Assembly (NCBI RefSeq): GCF_003711225.1
Contig: NZ_CP031030.1
Coordinates: forward strand, 248,001-312,000
Direction of reading: 5' to 3'
Source: Runella sp. SP2
Lineage (GTDB): Bacteria > Bacteroidota > Bacteroidia > Cytophagales > Spirosomataceae
Length of the DNA stretch: 64,000 bases
Shown here: one piece after another, positions 7,258 to 17,470 of the stretch
How the letters are laid out: every line of letters starts with the position of its first letter
Position numbering within the stretch: position 1 is the first letter of the stretch
The notes under the pieces: model-generated
What the model was told of the DNA's origin: nothing
Database searches by the model: none
Seen by the model: only the letters and a program-made list of their open reading frames with translations
Translations under genes and position numbers: made by a program

Positions 7258-9450
7258 TTAGGAAACGGCAATGGGCGCGGTTACAAGGGGAAGTCGAATC
7301 GTAAATGTAGTACCGTTACCCTCTTCCGATTCTACTTCGATTTTGCCACCGTGGCCTTTGGTAATGATGTCATAGGCCAACGATAAACCTAAACCAGTGC
7401 CTTGGCCCGTAGGCTTGGTGGTAAAAAAAGGTTGAAAAACTTTCGCTTTCACTTTGTCGCTCATGCCTAATCCATTGTCTTTGACTTTGATAATGAGCTG
7501 ATTGTCGCTTTTTTCGGTGAGCACACTCACCTTGGGTTTGAAAGAAGGGCTAGAAGCCCGTGCCACATTGACGGCGTAAAACGCGTTGTTAATAAGGTTG
7601 AGCAGCACGCGGCCAATGTCTTGAGAAACTACGTTGATTTGGGGTAGATTAGGTTCGGTAATCAACTCAAAATCAGCATTAAAACTTTTGTCTTTGGCGC
7701 GCATTCCGTGGTAAGAGAGGCGCAGGTATTCGTCGCACAAGGCATTGATGTCGGTGAGTTGTCGTTCGCCTGTGCCCGTCCGTGAGTGTTCCAACATGCC
7801 TTTGACGATGCTGCTGGCGCGTTTGCCGTGGTGGACAATCTTTTGCAGGTTTTGTCGTAAATCGCCCGCAATGGCTTTCACTTCTTCGGTGTCGCCGCGC
7901 TCAAGTTCTTCTTTCATTTCGTCGATTAATTCGGTTGATACTTCCGAGAAATTATTGACAAAATTCAACGGATTCTGAATCTCGTGGGCAATGCCCGCCG
8001 TCAACTCTCCCAATGAAGCCAATTTTTCTGATTGCACCAACTGCGCTTGCGTGGCTTTGAGGCTTTGCAATGACTTTTTGAGTTCGGATGTACGCGTGGC
8101 TACTTGTTTTTCGAGCAACTCATTTTGGGTACTCAAGAGGTGCTGTTTTTCTTGCTCTTGGGCTAAATTTCGCGCCGAAAGTTCTTCGATTTCGGTGATT
8201 TTTTTGAGCAATGAACGGTGTGTTCGGGTGTATTCTTTTACCAATGACAACGAGAGTCCAACGGGAATACTCAATACAAAGATGAGCGCTAAAATGCCTA
8301 AAACAACCAGGAAATATTCGCTAGTAGATTGAGGCGAATTAAAGTTGTAAGCCAACATCCCAAACAGAATGGAGACCGCAAAGAACACCACGATACAAAC
8401 CGCCATCGCGATGAGGGTATTGACGGGCACTTTGGCGTTGGGGTGGCGTCGGCGGTCGGCGAGGATACTGACCCGAATAAAGTCAACAAACAGCAAAACG
8501 AAGAAAGGCCAAGTTTGAATCTCAAAGGGGAGCGTGATGTCAAAAATCGTGGATGTCAAGGCCAACGCCATGAGTCCTGTTTGCAGGTAAAAGAAATACT
8601 TGAAGGGCTGATCGAGGTAGAGATACAGCGAGACATTGATGAGAAGAAGACCAAGATAAAGTGTAATCAGCGTGATTAACTCATTGATTTCGTGGCCACT
8701 AATGGTGGTAATATGGTCGTCGAGGAAGTCGGCGAAAAACGAAATACCAAACAATAACAACGTAAACCCCAGCGATAAACTAACCTTTTGCTGGCGGTTG
8801 GTTGAATAAAAAAGAAAGTGTAATAAGCTGAAAATAAAGAAAACGCCAATGCAAAATGCCAGCGCTCGACTCATTTCTAGGTTATCCCGATAAAAGGAAC
8901 CTCCCCAGCGATTAATGTCGTGAAGTTTGATTTTGAAAAGCTCTTGACCCGTGCCTGGAAAATAGAAATTGCTTTTCGTAAATGAATAGCGAATGGCTAA
9001 AACGTGCTGCAACGTGTCTGGAAGTGTGATTGGGAGCAATTCGGCCAGCACCTTGGTTTTTTCTACGGCGGGGTTGGTACTGACGACCCCAACCTTGTGG
9101 AGCAGCTTGCCATCGAGGTAAATTTCCGACGCACCCATTTGTTCAATGCTTAGGAACAACGTCTTTTTTGCAAGACTCGAATCAACGCGCAGTGGTTTGC
9201 GAAACCAGCCAATTTGGGCTTCGCGCAGTTCGGGGAAATGGCTGATATTTTTGTACAAAACGGGTGAATCTTTCCAAGTAGAGTCATTGAACGACGGAGC
9301 CGCCCACTCGGCGTTATCGCCTTCTTTCCATTTCCAAAACTTAGACAAAGAGGTGCCATCCGAGGAAATGCTCTTGATAGGGGCGCGGTTTTGGGCCCAA
9401 GCTTGACAACCGACTAGAATGAATAGAAAAACTTTTAATAAATGCTTCAT
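7258..9450 (-). CDS. sensor histidine kinase with Gal-binding-like sensor and 7TM region (array copy 2)
   Basis: The protein has 730 residues and a signal peptide ending QAWAQ. The layout equals that of the neighbouring kinase: extracellular beta domain with ASEIYLDGKLLHKVG, about seven TM helices (200-400), coiled coil, HisKA with His489 in [12 protein letters not shown], and HATPase with VKVKDNGLGM and [10 protein letters not shown]. The loop after the N-box carries a short palindromic insert (7547-7559, residues about 631-635), at the same place where copy 1 carries a different palindrome. It starts 11 bases after the stop of copy 3 and ends 35 bases before copy 1. No response regulator is near. 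Confidence 0.9.
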   Translation of the reverse strand: MKHLLKVFLFILVGCQAWAQNRAPIKSISSDGTSLSKFWKWKEGDNAEWAAPSFNDSTWKDSPVLYKNISHFPELREAQIGWFRKPLRVDSSLAKKTLFLSIEQMGASEIYLDGKLLHKVGVVSTNPAVEKTKVLAELLPITLPDTLQHVLAIRYSFTKSNFYFPGTGQELFKIKLHDINRWGGSFYRDNLEMSRALAFCIGVFFIFSLLHFLFYSTNRQQKVSLSLGFTLLLFGISFFADFLDDHITTISGHEINELITLITLYLGLLLINVSLYLYLDQPFKYFFYLQTGLMALALTSTIFDITLPFEIQTWPFFVLLFVDFIRVSILADRRRHPNAKVPVNTLIAMAVCIVVFFAVSILFGMLAYNFNSPQSTSEYFLVVLGILALIFVLSIPVGLSLSLVKEYTRTHRSLLKKITEIEELSARNLAQEQEKQHLLSTQNELLEKQVATRTSELKKSLQSLKATQAQLVQSEKLASLGELTAGIAHEIQNPLNFVNNFSEVSTELIDEMKEELERGDTEEVKAIAGDLRQNLQKIVHHGKRASSIVKGMLEHSRTGTGERQLTDINALCDEYLRLSYHGMRAKDKSFNADFELITEPNLPQINVVSQDIGRVLLNLINNAFYAVNVARASSPSFKPKVSVLTEKSDNQLIIKVKDNGLGMSDKVKAKVFQPFFTTKPTGQGTGLGLSLAYDIITKGHGGKIEVESEEGNGTTFTIRLPLVTAPIAVS
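7547..7559. repeat. short palindromic element inside kinase copy 2
   Basis: GGGCT-AGA-AGCCC, in the loop encoding ARASSPSF, at the place equivalent to the palindrome of copy 1. Confidence 0.6.
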
Positions 9451-9461
9451 AAAAAATGAGG

Positions 9462-11585
9462 TTAGGAAGGATTGGGCAAAGTAATGGTAAACGTCGTCCC
9501 TGTTCCTTCAATGCTGTCGAGTTCGATGGTTCCTCCGTGGCCTTTGGTGACGATGTCGTAGGCCAAACTTAGCCCCAGACCCGTGCCTTGCCCCGTGGGT
9601 TTGGTGGTAAAAAAGGGTTGGAAAATTTTGGATTTGAGCTCATCAGGAATGCCCGTTCCGTTGTCTTCTACTTTGATGACGATTGCCTGTTCGGTGGTTT
9701 GGGTATGTACCGAAACCGTGGGGGAATAGTCTATGATTCCTAATTTTCCCTTGGCCTGCACGGCGTAAAAAGCGTTGTTGATGAGGTTGAGCAATACCCG
9801 CCCAAAATCCTGCGGAATGACGTTGACTTTTGGCAAAGATTCATCAAAAAACGTATTCATTTTGGCATTAAATGACTTGTCTTTGGCACGTAGTCCGTGG
9901 TAACTCAAACGCAAATATTCGTCGGCGAGGGTATTGAGGTTGATGGGCTCTTTTTTACCCGTGCTTGCGCGTGAGTGCTGGAGCATCCCTGTTACAATAC
10001 TCGATGCGCGTTTCCCGTGGTGGTTTATTTTTTCTAGGTTTCGAAAAATATCATCCAAAATCTCGTTCTCCAATTCTTCGTCGCGCTCTTCTTTGGTACG
10101 TTCCGATTTGAGTTCGTCGAGCAGTTCTACCGACACTTCCGAGAAGTTATTGACAAAGTTAAGCGGGTTCTGTATTTCGTGGGCGATGCCCGCCGTAAGT
10201 TCTCCCAAACTCGCCAGTTTTTCCGACTGAATCAGTTGTTGTTGGGTGGCTTGTAGGTGTTTTAAAGATTGCGTGAGGGCAGCGGTTCGTTCGGCTACTT
10301 GTTTTTCAAGCAGGTCATTTTGTTGAGAAAGAATGCGTTGTTTTTCCAACGATAACTCTTCTACCTCTTTTAGCTTTGACTGTAATTCTTTTTCGGTGGT
10401 TGAAATACTACGCGCAATCAACATAGAAAGTGTCAGCGGCGTACACGCATAAAAAGAAATCATTAAGAAATTGGCCCAGTTTTGCACCGAACCGACTTGA
10501 ATAGTTCCCGAAATAATGAGCAAACGAGCGCTCAAAAAAACAATCATTAAGACAAACGAAAGAATCAGAGAACGGGAGTCGAGCTGATTGGATTTGCGGG
10601 CAAGTACAACTTTTCGGACGACTTCTATCAACAGCCCAAGAATACTCCCGTAATAGATGTATTGGGTGAACGGAGCGTTGGGGACAAGAAGGCTTGTAGA
10701 AGTAACACCTATAAAAACAACACCTACCACCTTAAAAAACCAAGAAATGGGCTGCTGTAGGTAGCTGATAATGGTGTAGCAAAGGATGAGTATATAAAGT
10801 GAAATAAAGAGACTGTAGGCAAAAGTGAGAAGTGAGGCGGTGAAAGGATGGGTGGTGCCAAATAAAACATCACCTGTCACAAAATGCAGCGTGGCAAACA
10901 AAAGACACAGAGCAAAGGTGCGGTTGTAGCTTTTGATTGTATTGTAGAGATAAAGGATAAAATGCAAAACGGCCATGACCAGAAATAACCCCGCCAATGA
11001 CCAATGATACCAAGCGACGTATCTGCCTGATTGAAAGGCTTTTTCAAAACGTCCCGTTGGCTCAATCAGTGTACATTCAAACAGCACCTTTTTGGAAGGA
11101 AATAACTTTTGCAAAAACGCCGTTGGACGACTGGTGTACGAATGCCGAACGGTGAGGGTATAAATTCCTGCTTTGGGAAAAACAAGGTACGAAATACTGC
11201 CCAAGCCTGTCGAATAGGTGCTTTCGGAGGTGGGGTCTTCGCTCACTTTTCCAAGCTGACGAAGGCGCTTTCCGTTGAGATAGACTTCGGATGCACCCGT
11301 CTGACGGGTAAGAAGGGCGAGCGGGCGTTGACACAGGTTGGAGTCTATTGTTAGGATAAGCCGCAACCAACTGACTTTTGAGGAAGCAAAATCAGGGTTT
11401 TCAGAAAAGGGTAAAGACACGTCGATGGGCTTCCAAACGGTATCTTTTGCGTTTTCTGGCCGCCAGCTCCATCCTTTGTCAAAGGGTTTTCCAGCAGGAG
11501 GCAGAGAGTCCACTTGGAGGGGAGGAAGCTGCGCATTGGCGAGGGTGGCAGCGCAGAAAAGAAAGAGGAATAAACAATGCTTCAT
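9462..11585 (-). CDS. sensor histidine kinase with Gal-binding-like sensor and 7TM region (array copy 3)
   Basis: From the ATG at 11585 the protein has 707 residues with a signal peptide ending LANAQ. The beta-rich sensor (about 25-185, with [15 protein letters not shown]), about seven TM helices, coiled coil, HisKA (His469) and HATPase follow the pattern of copies 1 and 2. The start overlaps the stop of copy 4 by one base (TGATG), which implies translational coupling. The part from HisKA to the C-terminus is far closer to copy 4 than to copies 1 and 2, including long stretches that differ only at third codon positions, which suggests recent duplication or gene conversion. Confidence 0.9.
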   Translation of the reverse strand: MKHCLFLFLFCAATLANAQLPPLQVDSLPPAGKPFDKGWSWRPENAKDTVWKPIDVSLPFSENPDFASSKVSWLRLILTIDSNLCQRPLALLTRQTGASEVYLNGKRLRQLGKVSEDPTSESTYSTGLGSISYLVFPKAGIYTLTVRHSYTSRPTAFLQKLFPSKKVLFECTLIEPTGRFEKAFQSGRYVAWYHWSLAGLFLVMAVLHFILYLYNTIKSYNRTFALCLLFATLHFVTGDVLFGTTHPFTASLLTFAYSLFISLYILILCYTIISYLQQPISWFFKVVGVVFIGVTSTSLLVPNAPFTQYIYYGSILGLLIEVVRKVVLARKSNQLDSRSLILSFVLMIVFLSARLLIISGTIQVGSVQNWANFLMISFYACTPLTLSMLIARSISTTEKELQSKLKEVEELSLEKQRILSQQNDLLEKQVAERTAALTQSLKHLQATQQQLIQSEKLASLGELTAGIAHEIQNPLNFVNNFSEVSVELLDELKSERTKEERDEELENEILDDIFRNLEKINHHGKRASSIVTGMLQHSRASTGKKEPINLNTLADEYLRLSYHGLRAKDKSFNAKMNTFFDESLPKVNVIPQDFGRVLLNLINNAFYAVQAKGKLGIIDYSPTVSVHTQTTEQAIVIKVEDNGTGIPDELKSKIFQPFFTTKPTGQGTGLGLSLAYDIVTKGHGGTIELDSIEGTGTTFTITLPNPS

Positions 11586-12952
11586 CAATGAGTGGGTAAA
11601 ATAATGGTAAATGTCGTTCCTTCTCCTTCGACACTGTCGAGCTCGATGGTTCCTCCGTGGCTTTTGGTGACGATGTCGTAGGCCAAACTCAGCCCTAGCC
11701 CCGTTCCCTGCCCCGTGGGTTTGGTGGTGAAAAAAGGTTGGAAAATTTTGGATTTGAGTTCTTCAGGAATACCCGTTCCGTTGTCGCCTACTTTAATGAC
11801 AATTCCTTGGTCGGTTTTTTGGGTACTAACCGTCACGGTAGGCATATAGTTTTCGGGTTGGCTGAGGCTTCGGGCTTGTACGGCGTAAAAAGCATTGTTG
11901 ATGAGGTTGAGCAATACCCGCCCAAAATCCTGCGGAATGACGTTGACTTTGGGCAAAGATTCATCAAAAAACGTATTCATTTTGGCATTGAATGACTTGT
12001 CTTTCGCGCGCAAGCCGTGGTAACTTAGGCGTAAATACTCGTCGGCGAGGGCGTTGAGATTGACGGGTTCTTTTTTACCCGTACTGGCTCGTGAGTGCTG
12101 AAGCATCCCCGTAACGATGCTCGAAGCGCGCTTTCCGTGATGGTTTATTTTTTCTAAATTCTGAAAAATATCGTCCAAAATCTCATTTTCAAGTCCTTCG
12201 TCGCGGTCTTCTTTGGGTCTGGCACGTTCCGCTTTGAGTTCGTCGAGCAGTTCAACCGACACTTCCGAGAAGTTATTGACAAAGTTGAGCGGGTTCTGAA
12301 TCTCGTGGGCGATGCCCGCCGTGAGTTCGCCCAAGCTCGCCAGTTTTTCCGACTGAATCAGTTGCTCTTGGGTGGCTTTGAGGTGTTCGAGGGCTTGTTG
12401 TAATTCTTCTTTTTGTTTGGTGATTTCGGCAGTACGCTCGGCCACTTGGTATTCCAAATCCAATTTTTTGGCTTCCAAAACGCGGTTATTTTCCTCTTCT
12501 TGGACAAGTTTTTGGCGCTGCTTGTTAAATTCTCGTTGCTGATTTCGGGCAATAATGGCAAGCACAAAACTGAGGACAAAAACGATGGATTTGGCCGTTT
12601 GAAAGAAGAGGTCGTAGTTTTCGTAGAAGCGAGGCATCCAGTATTCGGCCAAGTTATCAATAAAGAAAACAACGCCTAACGGCACAATCATCCAAAACAA
12701 CAAGCGGGCATTTGGCACTTCTTCTTTTAAAAGATAGGCGGGGTATGCCACCAAAATAAGTAAGCCAAAAAAAACGGGTGGGGAGATTTTTTCGCCATCG
12801 GTCACAACCTCCACCAATAAAAAACCAAATGCAATCAATCGCCCGATGCGAATTCGGTCGTGCCACTCGGGCAGGCGCTCAGCAGTTTGTAAAAACTTTT
12901 GAACAAAAGGTAGCAAAAAGAAAGCTACCAGAAAAGGAAGTATAAAGCTCAT
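11585..12952 (-). CDS. membrane histidine kinase without extracellular sensor (array copy 4)
   Basis: The protein has 455 residues. It lacks the signal peptide and the beta-type sensor of its three neighbours; instead three to five TM helices (about 1-150) lead into a long coiled coil (150-195), HisKA with His216 in [12 protein letters not shown] and a complete HATPase with [11 protein letters not shown] and [10 protein letters not shown]. It is the first gene of the array, and its stop overlaps the start of copy 3. It may sense through its membrane part or dimerise with the paralogs through the near-identical kinase core. I considered a truncated gene, but the frame and N-terminal helices look intact. 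Confidence 0.88.
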   Translation of the reverse strand: MSFILPFLVAFFLLPFVQKFLQTAERLPEWHDRIRIGRLIAFGFLLVEVVTDGEKISPPVFFGLLILVAYPAYLLKEEVPNARLLFWMIVPLGVVFFIDNLAEYWMPRFYENYDLFFQTAKSIVFVLSFVLAIIARNQQREFNKQRQKLVQEEENNRVLEAKKLDLEYQVAERTAEITKQKEELQQALEHLKATQEQLIQSEKLASLGELTAGIAHEIQNPLNFVNNFSEVSVELLDELKAERARPKEDRDEGLENEILDDIFQNLEKINHHGKRASSIVTGMLQHSRASTGKKEPVNLNALADEYLRLSYHGLRAKDKSFNAKMNTFFDESLPKVNVIPQDFGRVLLNLINNAFYAVQARSLSQPENYMPTVTVSTQKTDQGIVIKVGDNGTGIPEELKSKIFQPFFTTKPTGQGTGLGLSLAYDIVTKSHGGTIELDSVEGEGTTFTIILPTH

Positions 12953-13008
12953 AACCGTGACCGAACGAGGTTTTGTTAGGAATAAGTTATATCAAAGGTC
13001 GCAATAAG

Positions 13009-13037
13009 TTGTTTTTTGTCCAATATCTGTATTTTTG
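13009..13037 (+). promoter_or_regulatory. promoter TTG-N18-TATTTTTG of the carrier-HEAT-CNB gene
   Basis: TTG (13009-13011) and TATTTTTG (13030-13037) fit the consensus, 20 bases before the ATG. Confidence 0.65.
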
Positions 13038-13045
13038 TCCAATAT
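13013..13045 (+). repeat. 14-bp direct repeat overlapping the promoter
   Basis: TTTTTGTCCAATAT occurs at 13013-13026 and 13032-13045, spaced 19 bases start to start (about two helical turns), so a dimeric regulator could bind both on one face. Confidence 0.7.
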
Positions 13046-13057
13046 TGCTTACTCGCT

Positions 13058-16000
13058 ATGTCTTTTTACCCACTATACCGTTCGTTAGGCATCAGGGCTG
13101 AAGAAGTCCGAACCGTAGGACTGTTTTTCTTGCACCACTTTTTTTTAGGCTTTGGTACGATGCTTATTTACGTGTCGGCCAACGTCATTCTCCTTGAAAA
13201 TCACCCAGAAACGAGTCTTCCGCTGGCGTACATGGCTTCGGCGGTGGGGATGATGCTGGTGGGGAAAATCTATAGCTATTTTGAACACCATTTGTTGCTC
13301 GACCGCCTGGTGATTCGGGTGCTTGGGGCGGTGCTGTTGCTGACAGCTGTCATTTTGGCGTTGGTTTATTTTGGGCATTCGGTGGCGGCTTCGGTGGCCA
13401 TCATGGTGGGCTTTCGAGCGATTTATTTATTAACAAATCTTGAATTTTGGGGCGTCTCGGCGGTTGTATTTGATGTTCGCCAGAGCAAACGGTTGTTTGG
13501 AGTGATTAGCGCAGGAGACATGCCCGCTAAAGCCCTTGGGGGTGTTTTGGCAGTCTTAATTCATGGTCATACCGAACTGCTGGTGCTTATTTTATTGGCA
13601 TTTGGGTTCTTTTGGGCGGCGATGTACACCGCCGTGCAAACGTTTCGGTCGCACAAAGTCGCCACCGAACACGGGCATGCTCCCGTACGCCGCACTCAAA
13701 TGCCCCGCTTGATTGCGCAGTTGTTTGGGGGAAGTGAATTGATTTTTGCCATGTGTCTAAGCCTAACGGCGGTAGCCATCATGGCAACGGGAGTAGAATA
13801 CGCTTTTTTTATTAACGTAAAATACAAACTCCACAGCCAAGCCGACGTGATGAAATACCTCGGTATTGTGCTGGCACTTACCTATTTACTGGCAACGTTT
13901 GTGAAGCTGATTGTTTCACGCCAAACGGTCGAGTATTTTGGCATCAACCGAATGTTGGCATTGCTTCCCGTAGGAGGAATATTGGTGTCGATGGCATTGG
14001 GCGTGATTTTCTTCACGGAGGCCGATGTGTCGGTGCAATTGGTGGCTTATTGCTTTGTCTATTTAGGTTTTGAGGTTGTGCGTCGAGCACTTTTCGACCC
14101 TGTGTTTTTGGTGCTTTTTCAGCCACTTTCTACCCACCAACGTCTGCGCGGACATACCCTCGCCAAAGGTTTCTACGAGCCACTGGGACTAGGAATTGGT
14201 GGATTGATGCTGTATTTGAGCCATCATTTGTGGCAAGGAGGTGACTGGTTTTTGGTAGAAGAAATTGTGATTGGGGCGTTGTTTGCCTTGTGGTTTTTGA
14301 GGAGAACGTACCGTCAATACGTGCTTACGTTGCAAGAAGCATTGAGCAAACGTTTTATGGCGGCCGAAGATTTGGCCGTGCCCGACGAAGCCGTTCATGC
14401 CGTGTTAAAGAACTTGCAAAGTGACAAACCCAAGGAAGTAATCAACGCGATTGAATGGTTGGTGGCCAATCGGCCGAAAAGTGTGTCATCAGATCGGCTG
14501 TATCGGTACGTGACGGAGCTGGTAGGGCATTCCAACGAACGGATTCGGGTGAAAGCCTTGGATATTACCGACCAACTTAAAGTAAAGCTCAAACCTGCCC
14601 AGCTGCGAATGATGATTTTGCACGACGCTGAAGCCAGCGTACGGGAGAAAGCGGCATTTGTATTAAGTAAAGATTCTGAATCGGCGGCGGTAGAGTTTTT
14701 GTACCACGACGATTTGGTGGTTAGAAAGGGTGCATTACTTGGACTGCTGACCACCCATCCTGAACAAGTACAAGGGCAAACCGCGCTGAAAGCCATGCTG
14801 CAAAGTGAGCAGGTGAAAAGCCAGTTGGCCGCTCTCGAAATAGTCAAAGAATTGGGCTTATCAATCCACACTAAACTGATAGGTAATGCACTAAAACAGT
14901 CTGACCCCACGGTGGTCATGGCAGCGATTGAGACTGCGGGAAAGTTAAAAGATCCAGCGCTGACGGAGCAAGTAGCGGGATTGTTAAAAGAAAAAATATA
15001 TTGGCGGCAAGCGGCACGAAGCTTGGCTCAGTTAGAAGCCATACCTGTACTATCTGCTTTAGAAACTTCGGCTAACTCCTTGACAGTGACCCAACGTGTG
15101 ATAGTGACCGCAGGGCAAATGCAGTCGGAAGAAGCCCACGCTTTGTTGGTAGCAATGCTTCAACGCCCCGACGTAACGATTCGAACTTCGGCTTTGCAGG
15201 CGTTGAAAAACTACCCCAATGCGCGAGGTAAAGCTATTATTTTTGAGCAATTGCTGAAAGAAGAGTTTTTGTTGGCACAACGTTTATTGCACGCTACCAA
15301 TGAAACAGACCTCGGCAATGACCTTAAAAATAGCCTTAACTACGAACAAGAAGTGCTGATTCAGCGGATTTTTGGCTTGCTAATGCAACAATATGACCAA
15401 GAGGCGATTCTGAGCACGCAGGCAAGTTTGTTGCACAGCTCGCGCGAACGCCGCGCCAATTCGCTCGAATTACTTCAAAATGTGGTGCCTCGTCAGGTAT
15501 ATGCGAGCTTACACGCGCTGCTCGACAACGTTGCCGATGCCGATAAAATCCGCTTAATGGATGCTCAACTGGGGGCATCGACAGCTAATGGATCAATCAA
15601 AGACTATATTTTACAGCAAGGAACGCGCTATTTTACCGATTGGACTATCCGATTGGCTTTGCGTGGTATCCCGCTCGAAACCTTATTTCAATACCCCGAT
15701 TTACGCCTTATGAGTCATTCTTCTGCCACCGCTACGGTTTCGATTACGGAACGGGTTATGGTTCTAAAAAACACCGAACTTTTTGCCGAAACCCCCGAAA
15801 ACGTCCTGAGTAGCATTGCGCCCATCATGCGCGAAGTTAGCTACCACGAAGGTCAAACGATTTTTGATAAGGGTGACTTGGGAACAAGTATGTTTGTGAT
15901 TTATGACGGCGAAGTGGGAATCTACGATGGCAAAGTTCAGCTGGCGACCTTTGGTCGGGGAGATGTTTTTGGGGAATTAGCCCTACTTGATACCGAACCT

Positions 16001-16171
16001 CGCTCGGCGGCGGTAGTGACCTTGACAGACGTGCAACTATTCCGAATCGACCAAGGGGATTTTTATGATTTGATGGACGAACGTGGCGAAGTGCTTCGGA
16101 ACATCATCAAAATTCTTTGCCAACGGATTCGCACCCAAAATACCAAGCTGCGCCAGCTTTCGACGAAATAA
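13058..16171 (+). CDS. 12-TM carrier fused to HEAT-like repeats and a cNMP-binding domain
   Basis: The ATG at 13058 gives 1037 residues; an upstream TTG at 13016 lies inside the promoter motif. Residues about 1-430 form some 12 TM helices like those of MFS / ATP-ADP-translocase (Npt-type) carriers. Residues about 440-880 are helical repeats of HEAT type (for example ERIRVKALDITDQL). The last 120 residues are a cyclic-nucleotide-binding domain with the phosphate-binding cassette FGELALLDTEPRSAAV, in which the key Glu and Arg are kept. Likely role: transport gated or regulated by a cyclic nucleotide; the substrate is not known. It is divergent from the kinase array. Confidence 0.8.
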   Translation: MSFYPLYRSLGIRAEEVRTVGLFFLHHFFLGFGTMLIYVSANVILLENHPETSLPLAYMASAVGMMLVGKIYSYFEHHLLLDRLVIRVLGAVLLLTAVILALVYFGHSVAASVAIMVGFRAIYLLTNLEFWGVSAVVFDVRQSKRLFGVISAGDMPAKALGGVLAVLIHGHTELLVLILLAFGFFWAAMYTAVQTFRSHKVATEHGHAPVRRTQMPRLIAQLFGGSELIFAMCLSLTAVAIMATGVEYAFFINVKYKLHSQADVMKYLGIVLALTYLLATFVKLIVSRQTVEYFGINRMLALLPVGGILVSMALGVIFFTEADVSVQLVAYCFVYLGFEVVRRALFDPVFLVLFQPLSTHQRLRGHTLAKGFYEPLGLGIGGLMLYLSHHLWQGGDWFLVEEIVIGALFALWFLRRTYRQYVLTLQEALSKRFMAAEDLAVPDEAVHAVLKNLQSDKPKEVINAIEWLVANRPKSVSSDRLYRYVTELVGHSNERIRVKALDITDQLKVKLKPAQLRMMILHDAEASVREKAAFVLSKDSESAAVEFLYHDDLVVRKGALLGLLTTHPEQVQGQTALKAMLQSEQVKSQLAALEIVKELGLSIHTKLIGNALKQSDPTVVMAAIETAGKLKDPALTEQVAGLLKEKIYWRQAARSLAQLEAIPVLSALETSANSLTVTQRVIVTAGQMQSEEAHALLVAMLQRPDVTIRTSALQALKNYPNARGKAIIFEQLLKEEFLLAQRLLHATNETDLGNDLKNSLNYEQEVLIQRIFGLLMQQYDQEAILSTQASLLHSSRERRANSLELLQNVVPRQVYASLHALLDNVADADKIRLMDAQLGASTANGSIKDYILQQGTRYFTDWTIRLALRGIPLETLFQYPDLRLMSHSSATATVSITERVMVLKNTELFAETPENVLSSIAPIMREVSYHEGQTIFDKGDLGTSMFVIYDGEVGIYDGKVQLATFGRGDVFGELALLDTEPRSAAVVTLTDVQLFRIDQGDFYDLMDERGEVLRNIIKILCQRIRTQNTKLRQLSTK

Positions 16172-16245
16172 AAAAACGCTGGGAAAAGCGTCGGGTTGAA
16201 CGGGGGGGGAAGCGTCGGGTTTTGAGAAACCCTCGACACGATAAT

Positions 16246-16290
16246 CGGGTTGTGAGCAACCTTCCACACAATCAGATTGCTCACAACCCG
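16246..16290. terminator. bidirectional terminator hairpin between carrier and AlkC-like genes
   Basis: CGGGTTGTGAGCAA (16246-16259) pairs perfectly with TTGCTCACAACCCG (16277-16290), loop 17. Further GCGTCGGGTT words at about 16188 and 16212 and an imperfect hairpin at 16213-16236 lie before it. Confidence 0.7.
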
Positions 16291-16310
16291 ACGAAATCAA
16301 TCTTCTGTTT

Positions 16311-17438
16311 TTATACTTCCAATTCAAACTGAAAAGAGGCTAGCACCGCTCCATTGACTTGAATGTCAATCTGATGGGTGCCTGCGTATAGTTGCCGCGT
16401 AGTCATGTTGGGACGAAAAACGTGGCGTTTGGAAAGTGTTTGAGGAGTTTCGGGATGAAGGGTGAGCGTTTGTAATTTAAAGACTTTTTTGCTGGTCATT
16501 ACTCCTTGCTTATTCTGAAAATACAGAATATAATCCACTACGGCGGTTTTGGTTTCGGTGCTGCTTAGTTCAAATGAAAACGAAAGTGAGTCGCCTACTT
16601 TCACCCGCGTATCGAACTGCACCGCACTGAGGTTGAGGTTGGTGCTGTTTCCAAATCCTAACATATGAAGCGCTTCGGGATGACCCATTTTTACCAAAGT
16701 TCGTAACGAATGTTTGGTCATGAAGTTCATCTCACCTTCGGCCTGTTTGCCCGATGATTGCCATTGTTTTAAGGTAGTTAGCACCAATTCAGGCTGAATT
16801 TTGGCAATATCATTGAGGTGATTAGCGACACTTCTTGTAACAAAACGGGTTTTATCGGCATAAAGACGATGAAGAATGGGCAAGGCATCTTCGGCGGCAA
16901 TATGAATTTTTTGAGCCCACGGCAATTTAGGCCGACTCCCTTCACTGCAAAGACGCCGAACGTGGTAATTGGAATCGTTGGCCCAAGTGAGGAGCGCCGC
17001 TAGGGTTTCTTGGGGAAAGGCGTTGATAAAAAATCGAATAGAAAACTCGGCAGAAAAACGTTTGGTCATTTCTTTGATGGCTTCCAACGAAAAATGGAGC
17101 TGCTCGCGGGTGCAGCCATAATGCGCCACAAAATCACTGAAAGGGGCATAAATAAAATCCCCGAAGTCATTGTCACTCAAGGTTTCGTCCAAAGGCGCGG
17201 GAAGTACTTGAAGCAAAATGTTGGTAGCCTTTTGATAATCTTCGGGTAAGTATTTCCGAAAACACTGCCGAATGTGTGCGATGCGTTCTTTCAGTTCTAG
17301 TTGAGGAAAGGCTTTAAGGACTTCTTGTTGAAATAGTTCTTGTTCAAAAGCGGGATACACATTGGCGATTGAACGAGTGAGAAATGCCACCTTCGACGGG
17401 TTAAAAAGATGGTCTTTGAGGGAAAATTTTTCTTCCAT
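16311..17438 (-). CDS. AlkC-like DNA glycosylase (alkylation repair, HEAT-like repeats)
   Basis: The start at 17438 gives 375 residues. The N-terminal two thirds are alpha-helical HEAT-like repeats with CSEGSRPKLPWA and TRFVTRSVANHLND, typical of the AlkC/AlkD superfamily that removes N3- and N7-alkylated purines without base flipping. The last 100 residues are beta-rich with VGDSLSFSFEL and fit the Ig-like domain found at the C-terminus of AlkC. It therefore looks like a full-length AlkC. A TATCTTTG promoter match lies at 17471-17478. The end faces the carrier gene across a shared hairpin. Confidence 0.8.
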   Translation of the reverse strand: MEEKFSLKDHLFNPSKVAFLTRSIANVYPAFEQELFQQEVLKAFPQLELKERIAHIRQCFRKYLPEDYQKATNILLQVLPAPLDETLSDNDFGDFIYAPFSDFVAHYGCTREQLHFSLEAIKEMTKRFSAEFSIRFFINAFPQETLAALLTWANDSNYHVRRLCSEGSRPKLPWAQKIHIAAEDALPILHRLYADKTRFVTRSVANHLNDIAKIQPELVLTTLKQWQSSGKQAEGEMNFMTKHSLRTLVKMGHPEALHMLGFGNSTNLNLSAVQFDTRVKVGDSLSFSFELSSTETKTAVVDYILYFQNKQGVMTSKKVFKLQTLTLHPETPQTLSKRHVFRPNMTTRQLYAGTHQIDIQVNGAVLASFQFELEV

Positions 17439-17470
17439 GAGTAATTTGTTTTGTAAGGCTGTTGACCCTG

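Noticed and set aside
11585-12952. A truncated, broken kinase
   Set aside because: The missing sensor suggested truncation, but start, TM helices, coiled coil and all kinase boxes are intact.
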